35,610 nt of DNA from positions 1-35,610 of the IMG/VR virus record IMGVR_UViG_3300030103_000970; one strand, 5' to 3'. The position numbers were made by a program, and so were the translations under genes. The notes under the pieces were generated by a model. The model had not been told where the DNA came from. It made no database searches and worked only from the letters and a program-made list of their open reading frames with translations. The stretch is from a virus. This document shows, in pieces, positions 29,286 to 35,610 of the stretch. Numbering within the stretch: the first letter of the stretch is position 1; each line of letters opens with the position of its first letter.

Positions 29286-30898
29286 GTATAACAATATCGG
29301 CAACTGATCCAAGAATACAGTATACTGCAAGTAGTAGTCAGACTACATTTGCTGTTCCATTTGAATTTTTTGCTGACGCTGATTTACAAGTAAAACATAC
29401 TAGCTCTGGTGGAGTAGATACTACTCTTACACTTTCTAGCAATCCAACTACTGTAGCACAATACTCAGTAAGTGGTGCTGGAGAAACAGGTGGTGGTAAT
29501 ATTACTTTAGGATCTGGTGCTACTTCTGGTGATAAATATACAATTACTAGAAACTTAACAGTATCAAGAAGTACAGATTTTCCTAGCTCTGGTGTATTCC
29601 CAATAGAAACACTTAATACAGAATTAGATAAAATTATTGCTATGATACAGCAAAAAGGAATTGATATTAATTTATCTCCTAGAGCTTCTTCTACTACATC
29701 AACAGCATATGGTTTAACATTTCCAGAGTTGGTCGCAAATAAGCTACTAACTGTAAACAGTGCTGGTAATGCATTAGAATTTTCACAAGAGATAGGTACA
29801 TTTAAAGGTAATTGGTCAGCAAGTGTTGCATATGTTCAAAGAGATATTGTAAAAGATACTAGTACAAATAATATATTTATAGCTTTAACTTCTCATACAA
29901 GTTCAGGATCACAGCCATTAACAACTAATACTGATTCTGCTAAATGGTCTTTACTTGTTGATGCTTCTTCTGCAACAACAAGTCAAAATGCTGCAGCCAC
30001 AAGCGCAACAGCTTCGGCAAATAGTGCAACTGCTTCTGCAAATTCTGCTACAGCAAGTGCAAATAGTGCTACAGCTAGTGCAAGTTCAGCAACTTCGGCA
30101 GCTAATAGTTTTGATTCTTTTGATGATAGATACTTAGGAGCAAAATCTTCTGAACCATCTGCAGATAATGATGGTGATGCTCTTATTACAGGTGCTTTAT
30201 TTTTTGATACTACTGCAAATGCTACAAAAGTATATACAGGATCAGCTTGGCAAACAGTCACAGTTTCTGCAAGTAATCAGGCAAATATTAATACTGTTGC
30301 TGGTATATCTAGTAATGTAACAACTGTAGCTGGGATAGCTTCTAATGTTACTTCGGTTGCTGGTGTTAGTTCTGATGTAACTTCGGTTGCTGGAATAGCT
30401 AGTAATGTTACTGCTGTTGCTAGCGATGCAACTGATATAGGTAATGTTGCTGGATCAATTAGTAATGTTAATACTGTTGCTGGATCTATATCTAATGTTA
30501 ATACAGTAGCTGGGTCAAATTCTAATATTGGCACAGTAGCTGGATCTATTTCTAACGTAAATACAGTAGCTTCTAATGTAAGTGGTGTAAATAGTTTTGC
30601 AGATAGATATAGAGTAGATTCTAGTGATCCTAGTTCTAGTCTTGATGCTGGTGATTTAGCATTTAACACAAGCTCAAATACATTAAAATATTATGATGGT
30701 TCTGCTTGGCAGACTATAACAGCTGATACTGATGTAAAAACTAAAGTATCTGTTAATGATACTACTGCTGGTTTTCTTAATGGTAAATTAGTAGCTGGTA
30801 CAAATGTGACATTTACAGAAAACAATGATAGTGGTAATGAAACATTAACGATTGCAGCAACGGATAATAGTATTCCTTTCGCAATCGCATTAGGTTAG
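29282..30898 (+). CDS. Tail fibre with T7 gp17-like N-terminal domain
   Basis: 538 residues. Residues 1-125 match the T7-type fibre attachment domain: DPRIQYTASSSQTTFAVPFE, YTITRNLTVSRSTDFP, FPIETLNTELDKIIAMIQQK. A rod follows with five heptapeptide units (ATASANS type, DNA 30005-30109), then ten decapeptide units of the form NVxTVAGxxS (DNA 30284-30583). FADRYRVDSSDPSS and YYDGSAWQTI motifs, found in many fibres, lie after these. There is no obvious receptor-binding end, which may be supplied by the separate proteins downstream. ATGA overlap with the previous gene. Confidence 0.9.
   Translation: MSITISATDPRIQYTASSSQTTFAVPFEFFADADLQVKHTSSGGVDTTLTLSSNPTTVAQYSVSGAGETGGGNITLGSGATSGDKYTITRNLTVSRSTDFPSSGVFPIETLNTELDKIIAMIQQKGIDINLSPRASSTTSTAYGLTFPELVANKLLTVNSAGNALEFSQEIGTFKGNWSASVAYVQRDIVKDTSTNNIFIALTSHTSSGSQPLTTNTDSAKWSLLVDASSATTSQNAAATSATASANSATASANSATASANSATASASSATSAANSFDSFDDRYLGAKSSEPSADNDGDALITGALFFDTTANATKVYTGSAWQTVTVSASNQANINTVAGISSNVTTVAGIASNVTSVAGVSSDVTSVAGIASNVTAVASDATDIGNVAGSISNVNTVAGSISNVNTVAGSNSNIGTVAGSISNVNTVASNVSGVNSFADRYRVDSSDPSSSLDAGDLAFNTSSNTLKYYDGSAWQTITADTDVKTKVSVNDTTAGFLNGKLVAGTNVTFTENNDSGNETLTIAATDNSIPFAIALG
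30005..30109 (+). repeat. 21-bp tandem repeat in the fibre gene
   Basis: Five units of 21 bases encode ATASANS-type heptads, the last degenerate. Codons vary between units, so repetition is kept at protein level. Likely forms a coiled-coil rod. Confidence 0.8.
30284..30583 (+). repeat. 30-bp tandem repeat in the fibre gene
   Basis: Ten units of 30 bases encode decapeptides around NVNTVAGSIS. Units 5 and 6 are the most divergent. The repeat probably forms a trimeric rod and its number may vary by recombination. Confidence 0.85.
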
Positions 30899-30905
30899 GA
30901 GAAAT

Positions 30906-31229
30906 ATGGCAAATAATTTTAGTCAAGCAGACGCAAGTTTAGCAAACAACTCTTTAACTACTGTGGTAAGCACAACTTCTAATAAACAAATTGTAATAGG
31001 TTTGTTAATATCTAACACAGGTACAGCAGCTATAAATGTAGACGCTGTATTAAATGATGGATCTAACGATAGATACATTGTTAAAGGGGCTCCTTTACCT
31101 GTTGGATCTAGTTTAGAGTGTGTTAATGGAAAGATAGTAATTCCTTCTGGTGGCAGTATTAAAGCAAAGAGTGATAATGCTAGTGGCACAGCTGACGTTA
31201 TTGTTTCACTATTAACAGACGTAGCATAA
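30906..31229 (+). CDS. Small beta-rich virion protein
   Basis: 107 residues, all beta by look: QIVIGLLISNTGTAAINVDA, NDRYIVKGAPLPVGSSLECV, GKIVIPSGGSIKAKSDN. This resembles short beta-sandwich proteins next to fibre genes in marine phages. AGGAG lies before the ATG, 7 bases after the fibre stop. It may be an adaptor between tail and receptor-binding proteins or a surface protein. Confidence 0.6.
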   Translation: MANNFSQADASLANNSLTTVVSTTSNKQIVIGLLISNTGTAAINVDAVLNDGSNDRYIVKGAPLPVGSSLECVNGKIVIPSGGSIKAKSDNASGTADVIVSLLTDVA

Positions 31230-31230
31230 C

Positions 31231-32130
31231 ATGGCATATTTAGGCACAAAACCTCAAAGTGGTTTTATATCACAGGAAGCTAACCAGTATTTTACTGGGT
31301 TAACGCAAAATTTTATAGACTTAAATCAAAGCATAAGTTCTTTGAGCTCAGTAATAATTTTAGTTAATGGAGTAGTTCAAGAAAATTCAGATTTAACTTT
31401 AACTTCTTCAACTAGAATTACCCTTGGAGATACTTTAGTTTCCGCAGACAAAGTTACTTGTATTTATGTAGCTAAAATTTCTAGCACACAAGCACCTGGC
31501 ACAGGCACAGTTACAAATGATATGTTGGCTGGAAGTATAGCAAACTCTAAACTTGCTAACTCAAGTATTACATTAAATGGCTCGGCAGTTTCTTTAGGTG
31601 GTAGTGCTACTGTAGGTGGAGATAATACTCCAAGTTTTTATTCTTACATTGATAGTAATTTAAGTGTTTCACACAATACTCAAACATTAATTCCTTTTAA
31701 CCAAGAAGTATATGACATTGGAGGGTGTTTTAATACATCAAGCAGTAATGCTACTTTAAATGGTTTAACTTGTCCTCCTCATGGTTTTTGTCCAAATGAA
31801 GCTGGTTATTATTATTTTAACGCACAAGCACGTTGGAATGATTTAACAGCTTCGCAACAAGCGGCTGGAGAACAAGAAGTTTTACAAATATATACTTGGT
31901 TTTCTTCTGTTGGAACAGGAGAAGAAACAGCTTACAAATATCATTTTCTTTCTCAACTTAATGAAAATTCAAATCATATTTTTTATTTTAATGGCACAGG
32001 TAACTGTATGCAAATGAGAGCATATCAAGCAAATAATAGTTCTTCTACTAAAACTGTTAGAGGACAAGATGGAAACCCTATGACAAATCATTACACAACT
32101 TATTTACATGGATTTAAATTAATAACATGA
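31231..32130 (+). CDS. Receptor-binding protein A: attachment module plus C1q-like head
   Basis: 299 residues. N-terminal ~90 residues (YLGTKPQSGFISQEANQYFT, VIILVNGVVQENSDLTL) are an attachment module shared with 33212-34204 and 35326-35610. A linker (NDMLAGSIANSKLANSSI) follows, then a C-terminal ~150-residue jelly-roll resembling C1q domains (LIPFNQEVYD, EAGYYYFNAQARW, TTYLHGFKLIT). Such heads trimerise and bind host surface ligands. Paired with the chaperone-like gene downstream (4-base overlap). Confidence 0.7.
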   Translation: MAYLGTKPQSGFISQEANQYFTGLTQNFIDLNQSISSLSSVIILVNGVVQENSDLTLTSSTRITLGDTLVSADKVTCIYVAKISSTQAPGTGTVTNDMLAGSIANSKLANSSITLNGSAVSLGGSATVGGDNTPSFYSYIDSNLSVSHNTQTLIPFNQEVYDIGGCFNTSSSNATLNGLTCPPHGFCPNEAGYYYFNAQARWNDLTASQQAAGEQEVLQIYTWFSSVGTGEETAYKYHFLSQLNENSNHIFYFNGTGNCMQMRAYQANNSSSTKTVRGQDGNPMTNHYTTYLHGFKLIT

Positions 32131-32450
32131 GTAATTTATCAAATAAAATAGAATTATATTTAGGTAGAACACCAGATTTTTTAGAAGAAGTAAAACTTCA
32201 AGATGATGGTCAAGGTGCATACATCAAAGAGTGGAATGTAGAAGGTGTAGCTAAACCCACAGACGCACAACTAGACGCATTATCTTCCCAAGCAGAAACT
32301 TTAGAAAACAATGCAATCGCTGTAGCTAACAGACAAAAAGAATATGGCTCACCAGAAAAAATGATTGAGTTCATTACAGAAAATGGTTTGGAAGCATGGC
32401 AATCAAAAGTTCAAGAAATAAAAACAAAATATCCAAAGGAGAGTGAATAA
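32127..32450 (+). CDS. Tail-fibre assembly chaperone-like protein A
   Basis: 107 residues with LGRTPDFLEEVKLQDDGQGA and KPTDAQLDALSSQAETLEN. The KPTDAQL(D/N)AL motif recurs in phage fibre-assembly proteins. It is a clear paralogue of 34206-34535, and each follows a protein with an attachment module. It overlaps the genes on both sides (ATGA, TAATG). Role inferred from motif and pairing. Confidence 0.65.
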   Translation: MSNLSNKIELYLGRTPDFLEEVKLQDDGQGAYIKEWNVEGVAKPTDAQLDALSSQAETLENNAIAVANRQKEYGSPEKMIEFITENGLEAWQSKVQEIKTKYPKESE

Positions 32451-33019
32451 TGGCTTTTACAACTTTGCCAACTTCGGCTTACTCAACTTTAGACGCAACT
32501 AAACTTACAGGAGCCTTGCCGAGTATTTCAGGTGCTTCGCTAACTGGGATTAGTGGGGGTCTTTCTCAATTTGATGTTTGGGGATTAACTTCTTCACAAA
32601 CAGTTTCTTCAGGCGAAACAGTTTTAACTGCTTGGGGCAGACTTACTTCAAGAAGCAGAGGTAACGAAGGTAGTGCTATGACAGAAAGTTCTGGTGTATT
32701 TACTTTTCCTTCTACTGGTAAATATTTAATAGTAGGTAATTTTTGGGCGAATGGTTACACCTCAACACATTACAGAGGTGTTCAATTAATGAATAATAGT
32801 AACGAAGTATTACAAGTTTCTTATACACATGGACAAGGTAGTGACCCTAGTTGGCATCATGGTACTGTAACTTTAAATACTATTTTAGATGTTACAGATA
32901 CAACAAATGACGCTTGTAAAGTAAAGTTTAAAACTAATGCTGGTGGAGCAACAACTTGGGTAGGTAGTTCTAATGATGGAAAATCTACTATGTTATTTAT
33001 AAAACTTGGTGATACATAA
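32450..33019 (+). CDS. Receptor-binding protein B: short collar plus C1q-like head
   Basis: 189 residues. A short N-terminal collar (LDATKLTGALPSISGASLTG) replaces the long attachment module; then a C1q-like head with SAMTESSGVFTFPSTGKYLI and final IKLGDT. It shares these motifs with 34539-35078, so the two are paralogues. The type-B head is followed by a different small partner gene (33021). Confidence 0.7.
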   Translation: MAFTTLPTSAYSTLDATKLTGALPSISGASLTGISGGLSQFDVWGLTSSQTVSSGETVLTAWGRLTSRSRGNEGSAMTESSGVFTFPSTGKYLIVGNFWANGYTSTHYRGVQLMNNSNEVLQVSYTHGQGSDPSWHHGTVTLNTILDVTDTTNDACKVKFKTNAGGATTWVGSSNDGKSTMLFIKLGDT

Positions 33020-33020
33020 A

Positions 33021-33215
33021 ATGGCAAAAATTAGATTATTTCAAGCAATAGAAAGTTTAAATCCAAATGCAAAATATAAATATTTGCACGACAGTAAAGA
33101 TGAAAGCATTGAACTAATAGATACTATTATTTGGGAAGATGGAACTACGCCAATTTCTAATGCAGATATTTTAGCAGAACAAACAAGATTACAAGACATA
33201 GAGGATAATAAATGA
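33021..33215 (+). CDS. Small assembly chaperone-like protein B
   Basis: 64 residues from ATG 33021, just after the previous stop. The C-terminal part WEDGTTPISNADILAEQTRL keeps the P(I/T)xxx(D/E)(I/V)xAxxxxLQ form seen at 53 and 35080. It overlaps the next gene by ATGA. It would serve the type-B head before it. Confidence 0.55.
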   Translation: MAKIRLFQAIESLNPNAKYKYLHDSKDESIELIDTIIWEDGTTPISNADILAEQTRLQDIEDNK

Positions 33216-34204
33216 GTTACATAGGCAGAGGAATAGACCAAATAGATAATATTTCTACTTTAGATAATTTATCTTTCAATGGAAGTGACGCAACATTTAA
33301 CCTAACACAAAACTCGGTAGCTTTTGTACCAGTAAGTGCAGACGCATTACAAATTCAAATTGATGGTATTATTCAGTCAGGAAATTTTTCTGTATCGGGA
33401 TCTACTGTTACATTTAATTTTACTCCTAGTGGTAGTTCAGTATGTAATGGTATTAAACATTTTGGGGTTGGGGTTGCTTTTACTCCAAGTTCAGGCTCAG
33501 TTACAAAAGATAAAACTAATTTTGTTTCTACTTCTAGTTCACCTGGATTAGAAATTAAAGGTGATGGAACTACTGACGGAACTCTACAACTTAACTGTTC
33601 ACAGAACTCTCATGGTATAAAATTAAAATCACCTCCTCATAGTGCTGGTGCAAGTTATACTTTAACTTTTCCTAATGATGACGGATCAAGCGGACAAGCA
33701 TTAACAACTAATGGCTCTGGTGTTTTAACTTGGGCTGATGCTGGTGGTGCAAATACTCCTAACTTTTCCGCTACTAGAAATAGTGACCAAACAGGAGTGT
33801 CAGATAATACAGAAACAAAAATACAATTTAATAATGTTCAATATGATACAGCTAGTGGTTGGGATAGTTCAAACTATTGGTGGGTTGTACCATCTGGTCA
33901 AGGAGGAAAATACTACATAAGTTGGAGTGCATATTGTAGTGGAGGAGGCTATGCATTTATAGATAGTGTTAATTTACTTTTGTATGGAGGAGGGGGAACT
34001 AATGCAATAGATGTTGTTTCACATAGTTCTCATAATAGTAATTTTGATTTAGGTATATTTAAAGGCTCTGGTATTTATTCTCTTTCTGTTGGAGATAAAA
34101 TAAATGTTTACGCTAGTATAAATGTTGATGGTGGCACAGCAAGAATTGATGGAAGTGGAACATGGGATTACACACATTTACAACTTTTTAAAATAATAGA
34201 ATAA
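33212..34204 (+). CDS. Receptor-binding protein C: attachment module plus C1q-like head
   Basis: 330 residues. N-terminal module (YIGRGIDQIDNISTLDNLSF, ALQIQIDGIIQSGNFSVSGS) is shared with the proteins at 31231 and 35326. A middle beta segment contains SPGLEIKGDGTTDGTLQLNC and YTLTFPNDDGSSGQALTTNG, common in fibre shafts. The head ends IDGSGTWDYTHLQLFKIIE. The head differs from A, implying a different ligand or antigenic form. Confidence 0.7.
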   Translation: MSYIGRGIDQIDNISTLDNLSFNGSDATFNLTQNSVAFVPVSADALQIQIDGIIQSGNFSVSGSTVTFNFTPSGSSVCNGIKHFGVGVAFTPSSGSVTKDKTNFVSTSSSPGLEIKGDGTTDGTLQLNCSQNSHGIKLKSPPHSAGASYTLTFPNDDGSSGQALTTNGSGVLTWADAGGANTPNFSATRNSDQTGVSDNTETKIQFNNVQYDTASGWDSSNYWWVVPSGQGGKYYISWSAYCSGGGYAFIDSVNLLLYGGGGTNAIDVVSHSSHNSNFDLGIFKGSGIYSLSVGDKINVYASINVDGGTARIDGSGTWDYTHLQLFKIIE

Positions 34205-34205
34205 T

Positions 34206-34535
34206 ATGGAAAAATTAAATTTTAAAATACGAGAATACTTAGGTAGAAAACCAGATTTCAATAGTGAAGTAAAACTTCGTAATGATGGTAGTGGAGATTA
34301 TATTTCTTTCTGGTCAGACAGTTTAGAAAAACCTAAACCTACAGACGCACAACTAAACGCATTAGAAACTGAAGCAACTAAACTTGAAAACAATGCAAAA
34401 GCTGATGCAAAAAGAAGAACAGAGTATTTAAGTTGGCAAGACCAAATGGAAATGATTTACAAAGACCAAAAAAATGGAACAACAACTTACAAAGACCATT
34501 GCGATAAAGTTCGTAGTGATAACCCAAAGGATTAA
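34206..34535 (+). CDS. Tail-fibre assembly chaperone-like protein C
   Basis: 109 residues, paralogous to 32127-32450 over YLGRKPDFNSEVKLRNDGSG and KPTDAQLNALETEATKLENN; the C-terminal third is different. It sits one base after receptor-binding protein C. Divergence at the C-terminus fits a part tailored to its own client head. Confidence 0.65.
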   Translation: MEKLNFKIREYLGRKPDFNSEVKLRNDGSGDYISFWSDSLEKPKPTDAQLNALETEATKLENNAKADAKRRTEYLSWQDQMEMIYKDQKNGTTTYKDHCDKVRSDNPKD

Positions 34536-34538
34536 TAT

Positions 34539-35078
34539 ATGGCACAGACATTTTTAAATTTAGCACAAGGAGTTACAGGAACTTTGCCTACAAGTAATTA
34601 TGTTCAAGGTGGTATATCTATGGCTGATAACTGGAAAATAACTTCTGGTGCAACAGGTACAAATTCTCCTTTAGCTAATAACTGGGTAAGAGTTAGTAGT
34701 ACAGGAATAGGAACTATAGGAAGTGCTATGACACAATCATCTGGTATATTTACTTTTCCAAGTACAGGAATTTATCAAATAACTTTTATGGCTTATTTAG
34801 AAGGAAATGATGATTCAAGATATAATACAATAGATATATATGGAACTATAAACAATAGTAGTTATGTTGTTATAGCAGAAAGTTCACAATTTATACAACA
34901 AACACAAAGTAACGCCGCTTATGGATGTATAATGTGTTCTACTAATTTTGATGTTACAGATACATCAAATTGTAAAGTAAGATTTCATTATACTCCTGCA
35001 ACAAGTAATATAAAGTTATTAGGTGCAAGTAGTTATACTGCAACTCATGTAATGTTTACAAGATTAGGAGATACATAG
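34539..35078 (+). CDS. Receptor-binding protein D: short collar plus C1q-like head
   Basis: 179 residues. Short collar (NLAQGVTGTLPTSNYVQGGI), then a head with SAMTQSSGIFTFPSTGIYQI and final FTRLGDT, paralogous to 32450-33019. Its last 51 bases are identical to bases 1-51 of the window, so a further copy existed beyond the window edge. Confidence 0.7.
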   Translation: MAQTFLNLAQGVTGTLPTSNYVQGGISMADNWKITSGATGTNSPLANNWVRVSSTGIGTIGSAMTQSSGIFTFPSTGIYQITFMAYLEGNDDSRYNTIDIYGTINNSSYVVIAESSQFIQQTQSNAAYGCIMCSTNFDVTDTSNCKVRFHYTPATSNIKLLGASSYTATHVMFTRLGDT

Positions 35079-35258
35079 AATGACAGATAAAATGACAGGC
35101 AGAGCAAATCACATTGAAGATGCTCTTGTTAAAATGCACATTAGACAATGGTTTACTTGGACAGATAGTAAAAATAAAATTTATGCTAATTTAAGACTTA
35201 CAGAAAAAGTAGGTATTGATGGAAACATTGTAGATAATCCAGTAACAGAATTACCTAC
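35028..35258 (+). repeat. Near-identical direct repeat, copy 2 (copy 1 at 1-231)
   Basis: Matches 1-231 with four substitutions, covering the end of protein D and most of its small partner gene. Beyond it, the gene here is followed by a new attachment-module gene, while copy 1 is followed by the late small genes. Confidence 0.9.
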
Positions 35259-35325
35259 AGAGTCAGCAGTAAATGCAAAACTAAAGGAGCTGCAAGATGC
35301 ATGGGATGCAGCAAATGGAGGTTAG
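35080..35325 (+). CDS. Small tail-fibre assembly chaperone-like protein (copy 2)
   Basis: 81 residues; differs from the protein at 53-295 at few positions until residue 60, then has PTESAVNAKLKELQDAWDAA instead. The new tail keeps the motif but uses quite different codons, as if the 3' end came from another lineage by recombination. GGAGG overlapping its end serves the next gene. Confidence 0.6.
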   Translation: MTDKMTGRANHIEDALVKMHIRQWFTWTDSKNKIYANLRLTEKVGIDGNIVDNPVTELPTESAVNAKLKELQDAWDAANGG

Positions 35326-35610
35326 ATGGGATACGTAGGACCAGGTTTAGATTTTGGCGCGTTCCAGAAAATCGATGATATTAGTTCTGGATTTAACGGA
35401 TCAGCTACAGAGTTTAACGTACAGATAGGGGGCAGCACAGCAGAGATTGCCAGCTTAAACCAACTGATAATTTCTATATCAGGAGTTATTCAAGAACCAA
35501 ATAGTGCCTTTACTTTTGGTTCTAGTCGTAGTACAATAGCATTTACAGGACCACCAGCAGCAAGCGATACGTTCTTTGGTATATTGCTAGGGAATAGTTT
35601 TGATGCGGGT
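35326..35610 (+). CDS. Receptor-binding protein E, N-terminal module only (cut by window edge)
   Basis: 95 codons open to the end of the window: GYVGPGLDFGAFQKIDDISS, LIISISGVIQEPNSAFTFGS. This is the attachment module of proteins A and C. GGAGG stands before the ATG. By hand count the first 135 bases are about 44 percent GC, above the neighbouring genes, so the segment may be recently acquired. The head lies outside the window. Confidence 0.65.
   Translation, partial: MGYVGPGLDFGAFQKIDDISSGFNGSATEFNVQIGGSTAEIASLNQLIISISGVIQEPNSAFTFGSSRSTIAFTGPPAASDTFFGILLGNSFDAG

Noticed and set aside
30277-30669. 130-codon open frame on the - strand in the fibre gene
   Set aside because: It is the antisense of the 30-bp protein repeats; the repeated pattern keeps it free of stops. 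No start signal or context.
1-35610. Direct circularisation at the window edges
   Set aside because: The join is in frame but would make an adhesin with an attachment module and no head, and the end repeats are not identical. Missing sequence is more likely.
1-35610. tRNA genes, CRISPR arrays, insertion sequences or an integrase
   Set aside because: No cloverleaf, regularly spaced repeat array, transposase motif or recombinase motif was seen on reading both strands.

Overview
The window looks like most or all of the genome of a lytic, AT-rich marine podovirus. The virion genes are T7-like: head-tail connector, scaffold, capsid, tubular proteins A and B, three internal virion proteins, and a fibre with the gp17 N-terminal domain. 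There is no phage RNA polymerase, DNA polymerase, primase, helicase or integrase. Low GC, dense ATGA/TAATG coupling and the gene set resemble polymerase-less phages of SAR11-type bacteria (HTVC010P-like). That host and lineage are inferences; nothing in the sequence proves them.

Layout. (1) 1-2703, + strand: end of a receptor-binding cassette, then small membrane and Cys-containing proteins, a calcineurin-like phosphoesterase and a holin-like protein (lysis/late region). A hairpin terminator (2790-2823) separates this from the converging early block. (2) 2918-8625, - strand: early block with SSB, a Rad52-type annealing protein candidate, a winged-helix protein, a YqaJ-type exonuclease, DUF3310, an XRE regulator, DUF3768 and many small unknowns. 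(3) 8626-9080: divergent control region with hairpins, a pyrimidine tract and a good sigma-70-like promoter. (4) 9081-17024, + strand: small terminase candidate, a run of tiny Lys-rich proteins, a resolvase-like nuclease, large terminase, portal and scaffold. (5) 17120-30898: capsid, tail tube, internal core proteins (one with a lysozyme-like segment) and tail fibre. (6) 30906-35610: alternating receptor-binding-like proteins and small assembly-chaperone-like proteins. The last pair is nearly identical to the start of the window, so the array is cut at both ends.

How it works together. Replication seems to rely on host polymerases. The phage adds a recombination kit (exonuclease, annealing protein, SSB, resolvase-like nuclease). 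Transcription is probably by host sigma-70 RNA polymerase from the divergent region. A hairpin just after the capsid genes resembles the T7 terminator after gene 10 in position.

Best candidates for something new: an H-type pseudoknot RNA on the - strand (3767-3829) between the annealing-protein gene and the next gene; the fibre/chaperone cassette array with near-identical copies at the two window ends; several very short coupled genes (288-371, 2149-2265, 7315-7386, and the Lys-rich group); and a possible circularly permuted papain-like enzyme at 12836-13249.
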